NCBI RefSeq assembly: GCF_965638725.1
Contig: NC_134951.1
Location: 23,753,746-23,817,745, forward strand
Length of the DNA stretch: 64,000 bases
DNA from: Aptenodytes patagonicus
Taxonomy: Eukaryota; Chordata; Aves; Sphenisciformes; Spheniscidae
Direction: 5' to 3'
A program made the position numbers and the translations under genes. Under the pieces are notes generated by a model. That model had not been told where the DNA came from. It ran no database searches and saw only the letters and a program-made list of their open reading frames with translations. Positions 11,561 through 22,500 of the stretch are shown piece after piece (the stretch's first letter is position 1; the number at the start of each line of letters is the position of its first letter).

Positions 11561-12548
11561 GGAGGCAGGCAACCCGGGCAGGAAAAGTGCCGTGGAGAGG
11601 CTGGCGGCCGATAAGGCCAAGTACGTAAAAAGCCAACAGGTAATCGGCACCAAGCAGGAACCCGTCATCGTGCTTAGCTCAGCCTCGGAGAGCAGCAGCG
11701 AGACCTGTTCGGTGGAGAGCAAAAAAATCAGCAGGGACTTTGGCAGAGGGAAGGGCGCGAAGCCCCTGGAGCTGGCTAAGGCGGTGTACTCCTGCCGTGC
11801 CCCCCTGCAGCACGGCCCCCCCATAGCCAGGCGCAGCACCCCCAAGAGGCAGATGCGGCCAGATTCCCTGGTGATTTACCGGCAGAAATGCGAGTTTGGG
11901 AGAGGTCAAAGCCAGGACAGCTCACGGGGGAGCTTGGTGAGGAGGATCTTCCAAGGGCCTGTGAAGGAGAAGCAGTTGGCTTCCCCTGAGATGCCCAGAG
12001 TCATGGAGTACACCGCAGCCACCGAGAGCAATGAGCCTCTCTCAGCAAAACACTGTGACCATCAGCCGAGCAACCATGGAGCGGAGCATACCGTCGCTGG
12101 GAGCACCGAAGCCCCAGGGGTATGTACCAAAGGGCATGAGAGACCCTCAAAACCAAGTATACCTCCTGAGGAGGTCAAGGAGGTGAAGAGGAGAGGTCTC
12201 CATCGCTCCCAGTCGGACATCAGCTCTCGCTACTCCAAGTCCTTCTCCGAGTTTGATACATTTTTCAAGTACTGTGGCCTGGAGCAGGAGGTCATCGAGG
12301 ATCTTGGGAGAGAGAACTTCTCCGTGATGTCCGACAACGTCTCCTTCAAGATCCGCAGCATCAGCGTGGCAACGTCCGAGAGTGACTTCACTAGGCACAG
12401 TGGGGACGAGGGGCTGCTGGAGGATGAACTCACAGAGCAGGTCCCGAGCAGCACCTCCGTGATCGAGCGCAATGCTCGGATAATCAAATGGCTGTACACG
12501 TGTAAGAAAGCCAAGGAGACTAACAAGGTGATCCAGGAACTGGCATGA
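11451..12548 (+). CDS. FAM110C: FAM110C, centrosome and microtubule-associated protein
   Basis: A single open frame of 365 codons. FAM110 proteins locate to centrosomes, spindle poles and microtubules; FAM110C has been linked to cell spreading, migration and AKT1 signalling in mammals (known of the family, not shown here). The N-terminal family block is at residues 21-65: LRLLNKGPEYLRRQ, then KSAVERLAADKAKYVKSQ. The middle has the FAM110C-specific PDSLVIYRQKCEF (137-149) and SLVRRIFQGP (161-170). The C-terminal block covers about 248-355: RGLHRSQSDISSRYS, then FDTFFKYCGLEQEVIEDLGR, then VIERNARIIKWLYTCKKAKE (337-356). The linker (about 171-240) is low in order-forming residues and looks disordered. 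The C, F and YTCKK signatures favour FAM110C over FAM110A, B or D. The start at 11451 is the first in-frame ATG after a TAA at 10869, with G at -3; Met11 (11481) is an alternative. Human FAM110C is about 321 aa, with a shorter N terminus. The frame has no break. Confidence 0.96.
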   Translation: MPTELSRAVRMHAISDLHSSLTLRLLNKGPEYLRRQMEAGNPGRKSAVERLAADKAKYVKSQQVIGTKQEPVIVLSSASESSSETCSVESKKISRDFGRGKGAKPLELAKAVYSCRAPLQHGPPIARRSTPKRQMRPDSLVIYRQKCEFGRGQSQDSSRGSLVRRIFQGPVKEKQLASPEMPRVMEYTAATESNEPLSAKHCDHQPSNHGAEHTVAGSTEAPGVCTKGHERPSKPSIPPEEVKEVKRRGLHRSQSDISSRYSKSFSEFDTFFKYCGLEQEVIEDLGRENFSVMSDNVSFKIRSISVATSESDFTRHSGDEGLLEDELTEQVPSSTSVIERNARIIKWLYTCKKAKETNKVIQELA

Positions 12549-12779
12549 TGGCTTCTTTCAGCGTGCATTGCAGCCTGGTGAACTCAAGGTGTGTGCAAAG
12601 CCTCGCCCTGTTGTTTTATATATTTCTCTTTCCTCTTTAGCAAGCCGTTGACTTTTCTTAGTTTATTTTAGTCTTTTCATGAAGGGCTGAAGGAAAATGT
12701 ATTTCATATACTACGTGTTCCGGTATGGCCTTTTTGCAAAGCAGAAATCTGTGTCGTTATAAAAAACAAAATACAAACA

Positions 12780-12785
12780 AATAAA
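12780..12785 (+). terminator. Candidate proximal poly(A) signal AATAAA
   Basis: Canonical hexamer 232 bases after the FAM110C stop codon. The downstream sequence is only weakly GT-rich, so use is uncertain. An ATTAAA variant follows at 12913-12918. Confidence 0.4.
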
Positions 12786-13366
12786 TGCGTGCAGCTTGCC
12801 AGATTTAGATCAGACCCCCCACATGAAATTAAAGAGTCAGTGTCTGTGAGGGATGTCTGTCCTTTGCAGATTCCTGCTTTGTAAATAGCTTGTCTTCTCT
12901 AATTTCTGCTCTATTAAATGCTAGAAAAAAACTTAGAAAAGTATTCAACCCTTAATTACAGTTGCTTAGATAACAGACTGAACTGAAACTATTACTAATT
13001 AGGAGTACACTGTATTTATACTATACTGCTACAGTTTTCCCCTCCTTACTCTCCCTCACTCTCTCTCCCTTCCCCTTATACATAGGCACCCCCAAGTATC
13101 AGGAAAGCAAAGCTGAGTCAGCGCTCCTGCTAGCAATCTTATTTCCCCCACAGCTTTCTGTTGGGACCATAACAGTTTGCTCCAGGTGACCCCCTAGCAT
13201 TTCACAGGCTTGAAGTTTTCTGTCCTGTTTGACTGTAGTGGATTTGGCTCTTCTGAAGTGGGTTTTGCCGTGCCGTTTGGCACCGGTAGATGGAAATCAG
13301 TGGTACGGTTTGCCTTGGTTAGAGGGATACTTCATTGTTTTAAACTAAAGATACTTAATACAAATG

Positions 13367-13418
13367 TGTGGCATCTAGGCTTGGAAATCAATTGTGGCAT
13401 CTAGGCTTGGAAATCAAT
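13367..13418 (+). repeat. Perfect 26-bp tandem duplication
   Basis: The unit TGTGGCATCTAGGCTTGGAA plus six more bases occurs at 13367-13392 and again, without a mismatch, at 13393-13418. Two identical copies with no divergence imply a recent event. It lies in the likely FAM110C 3' UTR, just ahead of the distal poly(A) signal. Confidence 0.95.
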
Positions 13419-13477
13419 TAGTTCACAGACAGAAGCAGAACAAATTTAGCCCTGGTAAAAGCAGATAGCCTGGTTTT

Positions 13478-13483
13478 AATAAA
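13478..13483 (+). terminator. Candidate distal poly(A) signal AATAAA
   Basis: Canonical hexamer followed within 20 bases by TGTGTTTATTTTG, which suits a downstream U/GU element. If used it gives FAM110C a 3' UTR of about 950 bases. Inferred from sequence only. Confidence 0.45.
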
Positions 13484-13500
13484 AGCTGTGTTTATTTTGC

Positions 13501-16500
13501 ATCTGATCTCCTGAAAAAGAACTATATTTGTGGGGCCTTTGCTATTGATGATCTAGTAGATAACAGTTTTTTCTCCTTCCAATACATGAAGCCCTTAGGA
13601 TAAGTACCGCAGCTTACAGTGTGGTATTTAAAAATTGCATGAGCAGATCTTGATATGAAGGATTACGTGTATATTTTTCTGACAGTTCATAATTGGTGCG
13701 TGAGAAGAACATCATTTAGTGTAGATACAGCTGTTGATAGAGTGTGGGCCTTATGAACGTGGAGAAATGTAGTGCTTGAGCCTCTTTCCAACGTAGATGT
13801 GGGGCTGTCACTCCCGATTCCTTTAATCTATATAATGAAAAAATCCATTTACTTACTTGAAATCGGTTTTAATTATGTGAAATTTGGATCACTTTTAAAA
13901 TTTGGGGTTTTCTCAAAAGCCTATTTTCTTCCTGCGAGTTGAGGGAGGAGGAAGGGAGACAGAGCCATTTTCACACAAACATTTCAAGCCCTTGTAGATA
14001 AGAATGGTTGTCAGGTATCCGGCTGACAACTTAAAGAAGTGTTGTTATGTGACAGATCCTTTCCCAAATTACCTTAGAGAGAAGAACAGGCTCTCCTGAG
14101 CTAATCATTTCTCCTTGCTCATCCTTCTGTGATAAAAGGCAAGGGAGATACACAAAACAAAATGACGCAGGTGGCGGTTCGTGAAGCTTGTTGCAGCTGC
14201 TGGCCTTGCTAAATGCAGAGGATGGGAGGCAGATTTCACCGCAAGCAGGAGCCACATAACAAAACCAACCACATTTCCATGAAGGAAAATGAAATAAAGG
14301 CCTGTTTGCTCCCAAATGCCCTTGCTGGGGGTAGGGTCCAGAGCCGGAACTGCGGTCGTCACCTCTCAGGAGGGAGCTGTTGGTGCTAAGTGTGTCCAGT
14401 GCCACAGCTGAGCCAGGAGATGCTGGTGACCACCCCAGGGGACATGCAGTCTGCAGAGGCGAAGGGCAGGAGGTGCTTTACCAGGGCAAAGGCAAGGGCA
14501 GGAGGGGGGGACGCTCTTTTCCAGGGGCTGAGCCGGTGTAACCTCACATGGGCTTGGTCAATGGCTTTTTTTTTTGAACATCTGAGACAAAATGGCAGTT
14601 CATAGCACATAGCCTAACAGGGTCGTGAAAAGACCTCCATGAAGTAAATAGCAAGTTTATTCAAGTATATGGTCATTCTGCAATAATTTTAATACCTAGA
14701 ACAAGGGAGTGATTTGCACTGGCAGCAATTTCCTTTGGCATCAAAATTTTTGGCAGTCTAGGAAACACTAATCCATAGGGTCCCTATTACAAACCTAATT
14801 TTAAACATACTAGGGCTGACTCTCAGCTGATAGACCTCAGCAGTAGGGCTGTGATTGTTTCCAGGGTAATTTCTGAAAACTGAGAATGTACTTACCATTT
14901 AGGCCACAGACCCAGAAGGTTCAGAAAGGTCATCTAAAAATACCTGTACACAGCACCCAGAATAAACGACAAGAGTCATCAAGAGCTACCATAAGTTAAA
15001 TATTACATTTACCGGGCAGAATTTAAGCTAAGAGTTGTTATCACCACGTGATCACAAGATGAGTCCTGTAGTTCTGATCAAATGTTCATCTTTCAGTCCT
15101 ACGCTTTCTCTGACAATGCAGCATCAAGTTAGATATCTATGTATTTTCACTAAATCCACGTATTTGGCTCTGTTTAGTTTGCATACTGGTTATTAATGGG
15201 CAGTGAACTCCTGTGTGCTAAGGGAAACCTGCTGCACGGGGGAGCGATGTGCTGTCCCTGGCACTCCCAGGCACATCCTTGAAGGCTCCTCGTTTTACAC
15301 AGAGGCTTGAAAATTGTTGCACCTTCTTTGGAAAAAGAGGCAGAAACATGTTTTCTAAAATCCAGCATTCATTACACGTAAAACACCTTTCAAGACCTGC
15401 AGGGCTTTTATGGGACGGTTAATTTTTCATGAGCTCTCCGGGACCTGGTGGGGCACCAGTTAAATAAAACAGTCATTTGAAGGATCAGATTCCCTACCAT
15501 GTTTCATCAGAGTGATGACTGCAGAGTCTGAGCATGGGTTGTGAGCTTCAGAAAACTGAGGTCCTCAGCGAGATGGGCATTGCTGCTTCATGTTGGGATG
15601 TTGCCTAGATTCACCTCTGCAGTTCAGCTCCTCTCGCTGTCAGTCCTGCTTGACTCTAAGAAGGGGGTTCACTCTGCATCCTCTTTCTTAGTTTGAATCA
15701 AGATTATTCAGCCTTGAGTTTCAGCACCATTCTTAAATGGATATTCATTATTCAAGTGGAAATCTCCTGGAAGGGGAATTTACTATGTTGGCAATAGCCA
15801 TAAGCAGCTGAATAAAAGCTTTAGAGTATCACCTTATGCTTGTCTGACATGATAAATAATAAATGACACTTTTTTTTCCTCTTTCTTCAGAACACTTGAC
15901 TTGGAAGTTGAACAAAACCAGACACAGGAAGAAACTCTTCCCTCATCTGGCTCATGACTACTTTGTCCAAGTCTAGTATTTTATTATTTAAGACTCCTAC
16001 CCTTGCCCCCACCCCCTGGCAGCCTCACTCTTGTCACAAGCACAGAGGTGTCCAAGAGCGCAATGACAAGCGGAGATTGTGAACTGTGCCCCAGAGAGGC
16101 AGCAGGAAACGAAAGCTCCTGGAAAAGTGAAGCGTGGCAGCAGCTGCCATCCGCGATAGTATTCAGCATCAGCTCACCACCCCAGGATGCTGTTCCGGGC
16201 TGTGACAGAAGGTCTGTGTCGTGCACCATCTCTTTCTAGCAATGAATTTGTCAGCAGGGATGGGGGGAGAAAGTGGGAATGAAGTGGCAATGGCCTCGGG
16301 GTCAGGCATTTCCTTGCAGGCAGACAGGCTCCACCTGGACTTTCAAAGGCTCTGTCTTACCAGGGCTGTTTGACCAGGGCTCATCCTGACATCATTAGAT
16401 GTTATTTGCTTGGCTGGTGAGGACTAACTGTGGCAGCCGTATCTGGGATATTTGGCAAACATGTTGTAAGCTGAATCCCTGCCAAGCTTCTCTTTCTCTG

Positions 16501-19500
16501 AGAGTATTCAAGCCAAATTGGAGTACCTTGTATCCATCTAGTTTGCTCAGTCACACAGCTTGCTCAGCCAGTGGGGAGGAATAGCCTTTAAGACCCTGCC
16601 CGAAATCTTGTCAGAAGCACAGTTCCAAGAAACAGGTAGTCAAAAATGAGAGAGGGTTTTGCGTTGTTACTGCCCCGCTGCAGAACGGTACAATTCATAT
16701 GTCCACTTGTTTGCAATATGTCTCCAACTCTGACATTGCAAACATGGCAGTGTTTGGCAGCTTGTGGTTTAACACTTTTAATTTTATGCACTGTGAGTGA
16801 GCAGTGGGCTTACAGAATCACGTTAGGAAACTGTATCCCAGGCTGTGTAAGGCCACACTTCCCTAGTGTGGGTCTGGAGTAGATGGCTGTGCTTGGGATG
16901 TTCAGGACAGCATCCCTGTGCTGCAAAGCAAGAAGGCATGTTGGGGCACAGCCGAGTCAGGTAAATATTCTGATGGGGTGAGACACCCAGTATAGGCAGC
17001 ACCTTACTCAATATCATCAATAAAATGCTTCATTTGGACTGGCCGAGCTAAACGTGTTTTAAAAGCTGATAAAAAGTACTTTAGATGATCAGTGTAGTGA
17101 ATGGGGCCTCTACAATAACTCATGGAATTTGCTGGCTGTGCCTCAAACACTTACCCCAATCTGTCATTGCTTGCTAGAAAATGTCCTGTATCAAAGCATT
17201 TCTTTGTGGACATTGCAAACCACAAAAAAATGCAAGAAACCCCCAATCAAAGCCAAAGCCAGTTCCCCTTTCAGTCGCACCAGTGCCCATCTGTGAGAGC
17301 TGCCCCTCTGGCGTAACGGTGACTCAACCCAAGGGTCCTGTAGATGTTAAGAGTTTACTTTGTGTTACCATGGATGTGGTGTCCGGCTTACCTGGCTGCC
17401 AGACCTGCACTGTGAGGAGTCCAGAAACACCAGCTTTCATTCTCCGCATTCCTCCTGCCCGCACTGCGGCAGCTCCCGCCGCTGCCTCTCCTGGCCCAAA
17501 ACAGCTGCCAGCGCAGCCGGGTTGATGCCGAGCTCAAGTGAGCACTCAAGCTGCGTTTCTCGAGTGTTTGCTGCTGTCGGTAAATACATCTGGAGGAGCG
17601 GAAAGGGCGAGAGTGAGAGGCGATGATTCAATAAAACACTGGTGGTAGGAGGAACGGTTGCCTATTTTAACCTACACCAACGTTGCACACTGGAAGAGTT
17701 GCCCTTGAAGCGCTCATCAAGCGGTTTAGTTGACATCAGTTAAATTCACAGCAAGATCATCCAGTTTGCATTTCCATATGTTTTAAATGTGCTTGTCAGT
17801 CCCTGGATGGTTAGTTCTCAATTACAGCAACGGTTTGGGAATGCAGGGCATTTGTCTTTGTTTTCTAGTGTTATGTACTAAGGTCTACATGTCTGAAGCT
17901 GTTGAGATAGATAGATAACAATTCCAGATAAAATAATCATTGAACCCCTTTCCACTTGGGAGAAAACTAAATAGTTTGCATGAGTGAGCTTCTGCAAACT
18001 TAGAGGGAAGGTAGTACATGGGGATATTTTCATTAAATAATGAAATTTCCATGTGTATTTGTTACATTATTATTAAAGGGTAATTCTCAGAAAACTCTAA
18101 CCCAAGATGCTGCTAATACGGTAAGATTTATGCATTTAAGGTGCAGGGTTTTAAGGGAAGCAGTCTAGGTTTATTAGTCAGGAACACAACCTGCCGTATC
18201 TGTTCTTTTCATGCTCACTTTGCAAGGTGCTGTACCACATAAATATTTATATGCATTTGTCAGAGCTAAGGACTGCTTTTCTTTGAAAATACGGATGACT
18301 GTAGACAGCTCAGAGTGCAGGAAGAATCTTCTGTGTTACAAATCAGTGCCCCGCCACAGGAGAACAGAATTATTTTGTTTTGTTTCCAAGGAAATTTTTG
18401 GTTTCGTTTTCAAACTTCTGTTTGGTTTTGCTTTTTTAGTTGAGCAGCTCTCGAAAGTTAAGATGAAAGATGCGTTGGTTGTGAGTTTTCAATGTTAGGA
18501 AGGAATATGTTTAATTTGCTTGAAAGTACTGAACATCAGCCTTTCTCAAAATCAATGAAGGTTTTATGGCAGGTTAGTGAAATCAGAACTGGCCCCATTC
18601 TGAATATGTTTTTAATCCCCCTTTTTGTCTTTATGAACAGTTCAGCGGCGTTGTGGTGACTTTCCACACTGATATGTGGAAAAATTTCTGTGGCTTTGTT
18701 CAAACTCTGATAGGAACCCCAAGCTCTCCCAGGTATCGTTTACTTCAGAGACGATGTGGACCTATCTAAGATCTTTCCCTGATAAGCTATAGATTCCCTT
18801 TATTTAATAATACCTTCTGAGTAAGCTAATAACCTACCTTTCCCAGTATGCCAGACAACAGTAGATGACAATCCTTCTTTCTCCATACATCTTGGGAATG
18901 GGTAATTCAGTGCTTTTTCCAAAGAGTGGGAGCTCTGGGCTTCTCTCAGCTCCTGTTACTGTTACATGTAAAGGCTTTTCCTTCCTTCTGCTGGGTCTTT
19001 CAGTCATATCCCTCAAAATGAAAAAACTTGCTAATGTTACTCACTACCTATCTTTTTCCCCAAAAAATTCTCAAGAGTTTTTTTTACTATTTGATTATAA
19101 AAGACGTGCTTTGGAAGGGGTGGGATTTTTTCAGCTTTAGTTATAAACTGCAGTAAAGCAGGCAATTGCAGTATGAACAGAAGTTTTAGCAACAGAGTTG
19201 GGTTTCCAGTCTTTTGGGAAGCCTAAAACTGGGGCTGAGGGCAAAGGCAAGTCATAAATTGAATGATTTTGTTTGGCTAGAACTATGTAAACTAAAATAG
19301 TCAAATGTAGTGCAAGCGTGCAGTGCTAACTGCTATTTACACCCAAGTGTTTCAAGGTGCTCCAATGCTGTGACAAGGGGCAATGTCTGCGGCTGTAGTG
19401 TTAACAGGAGAAAGGTACAAAGTCTGGGTTTTATGGCCTGGAAGCAAGTATTTGCAATAAAGGCATGAGAGAGAGACTGTAATCCTTGCAATATATTGTA

Positions 19501-22500
19501 AATATTACTGTACAGAAATCTATAAGTAAGAAATACAGATTGTTCTATAATACGTATATTACTTTTCTAAGGGATATAAGCCTTCATGTTTTGTGAAATC
19601 AGCCAAACATTACACTGATGGGGATTAAGCAGAAACTTTCTCCTGGGAGCAGGTTGTCCTGTCATTGCCTCCTGTGAAGTTTCTTGCGTCTGCTTTTGAA
19701 TCCTTTGAAATGGAGTACTGGTCAGATCTGGTATGGACGTTTCTAAGTTGCTATGTTTATATTCCTGTGAAAAAACCTGTGTACTATTGAATGCATACAA
19801 ATAAAAATACCACTCTGAAAGTTAATGTTTTTTTGAAAAAGTATACTTTTATTTTGCTGTCTCCATTAGGGTACTATTATTTTAAAGCTAGAATCCTGTT
19901 AGGGAATTAATTTCTCTGTGAGGAAGGCTGATATTAGACTGTGAGCATCCGAAAGCATGATGCTTCCCTGGGCCATACTCAGACCCCTGGCTGCAAGCTT
20001 AGGCAGGGAATCTTGTAAGGAGATGGCACTCACGATAACTGTTAGCACTCGGTATCAGTAAATTTGAAATATATGAGGCTAGGGCTGTTCCACAGTATTT
20101 TAATAGTTCTCATTTCAGAATATGGCTGAAAAGGTAGACAGAGTAGTTATTTTTTTCCAGACTTCAGGATTATATTTGGGTTTACTCACTGTCAAAAACT
20201 ACAGTGTGCTGCAGGCAATACCACATTCATCACAGCCCGTGTCCAAAGCGGCAGGGAGTTTGAAGTTCTTCTTGGAAAAAACGTATCTCCAGAATCTTAT
20301 TAACAAGCTGTTGTTTGACTGGATTCCATAGGAAGAATTCAATGAAGAATCAAAAGATGCTAACTCCCTGTGCGTGTATTTTGTGAAGAAAGCAGCAGAA
20401 ATAAGGGTTGCGTACAGTGAGCTTTTACCAGAGACCAACGCACTCCAGTTGCATAATTATCATTTTGGTATGGTCTAACCTGCTCAGACACAAGTGTTTC
20501 ACCGGCCAGCATTTGAATGCAACGGGAGGTAGAGCTAACTGATGCTCGCTGTGCAGATTAGGCTCTTCCACAAAAACCCAAGAGCAACTTTATCATCATT
20601 GACATGTAGCCTTCCCCACACAAGCCCTGGTTGACCTGTGTCAGTGCAAGATACAAAGCAAGTCTGGAAAAGGGTGACAATTTGTGCGTCCCCCATTCTA
20701 TGGAGGTTAGTCTCCCATAGCAAGCCTTTGCTAGTATTGCTGCCTTAGAGAGGAAGGAGCCATCATAGCCTGTGAATATCCTTGAGCTACAGCCCAGCTT
20801 AGCATTTAAGAACATCATTCTTACGTCATTTTTCACATAGCACCTTTGTCCCACATTTTATGAAGTCCAGTGGATTTCTTCCAGAAATAAGGGTTTGCAA
20901 GCTTACGTTCTTGGACTGTCTGGTGCAAGCGACCTCTTGAAGTCCATAGTTTACTGATTCACTGCTTCTCTTCTGATTCATCTCTGGCTAATAAAATAGG
21001 TGTTGGAAAGAAACTCCGCAAAGATATAATAACTGGAAAAAGGCCTTTTCAGGTGTTTTGTAGATGTTGGTGCATTCTGAACACAGAACTGCAAAAGTAC
21101 TTAGTATCTCCAAGAGCTTTTGACAAAGAACAATCTATGTCAACAGCAGACAAATAAGCAAGTACAGGGCTTAGCTTTACCCTGCAAAGAGATGCCTCCA
21201 AATTTTGGGGAGGTTTAGTGATTGGGCCGTATTTATCCTGGATTTATCCTGTGGGACTAAAGGGGACTCTATCAATTCACTTAAGTGGAATGTTGCAGAG
21301 AGACGTGGTAGATGCACCATCCCTGCATGGGATGGTGCCCAAATGGGCTTAGAAAGGACCACTCAGCTCATTTGCAGGCAACGATGTAACAGGCAGCTTA
21401 GTCCAGGGAGGTCTCCATGACAAAAGATGTTGAGAATTTTCGTTATTTACACTTGCCAAAAAAGCTGGTGATATACAAGAAAAACAAACAGTATCAAAGA
21501 AAATCAACCTCCGGATCAAAGTGAGTTACATATATCCATCTCCAGAAATCAGTCTAGCTCCCGAAAGAACATAAAATCCTGTAAAATTAGTTTGCACATT
21601 TGTAGGGGAGCTGGGTTGCCTTGACAATTAATATGATTAAAAACATCTAAGAGCTTTGATTGTTTGGGTTTCACAGTCCGCCTCAAAAATCAAGAGCCCC
21701 ACGGGAGCACCGATTTTATGTTCTTTTTCATAGGCTGTAGCAAGAACCAGAGGGTAGCAATCATCGACAGTTACCCACAAAAACACATGATTATTCATCC
21801 GGTGATGATCAACATAAGACAGTGCCGAACCAACCAGAGCCAAGATTTAGACTCATGCACAAAGAGGCAGGCACAGCTGAGCACGCTAAGGGGAATGCTG
21901 CTCTTACTCCTTCCTGTCAACCCAACCTCTTCTTACATCACTGTTTTTCTCATTGGTAAGTAGGAAGTCTTAACCACTTCCACGGTTAGTCATTGGCTTG
22001 AATTGCTCATCTTATGCCCTCTCTGACAGTCCCTTTCTGTGTTTACATTTCCAGTGAACTTATTCATGTGCCAATCATGTTACACAAGGCACTATTCTAT
22101 CTATCCTCATTCTTGTACAGTCTTTTTTTTTTTAATAATGTTTCCAGTTAGGTTTTACATCCTTCTGGTCAATCTTTATCTGTCCCTACCCCAAGGAAAC
22201 TAAAAACTAAACATGAAAACAGTCAAGAAATGAATGAGTTGCATAGTTAAGCAGAGGCTTACTAGATTAGAGACCAACTCTCCAGTCCTTTTTCATGTAC
22301 ATAGCTCTTCCTGCATAACTTAGCATACCATTTTTCATTATTTTCCTCTTTGATACCAGTTTGTAACATCATCGTTGGCTTGGGTTTAGGTCTTTTAGAT
22401 GATAAGTTTCTCAGAGCTGTGGTGTGACACTTTATTTGTCTGCAAAGAGCTCTGAGCACAGCTACTGCAAAATCAAATGCCAAATCACAAATCTTTTCAT

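Larger units (their letters stand above)
12549..13500 (+). other. Probable FAM110C 3' untranslated region
   Basis: Composition drops to AT-rich immediately after the TGA. Candidate poly(A) signals are AATAAA at 12780-12785, ATTAAA at 12913-12918 and AATAAA at 13478-13483; the last is followed by T- and GT-rich sequence that suits cleavage. The transcript end is inferred from these signals only. A 26-bp perfect tandem duplication lies inside this stretch (see separate entry). Confidence 0.5.

Noticed and set aside
10868..11845. Minus-strand open frame of 325 codons across the CpG island and FAM110C start
   Set aside because: It is antisense to a clear coding region and full of Arg, Pro, Ala and Gly, as expected when GC-rich DNA lacks stop codons. 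No domain is seen.
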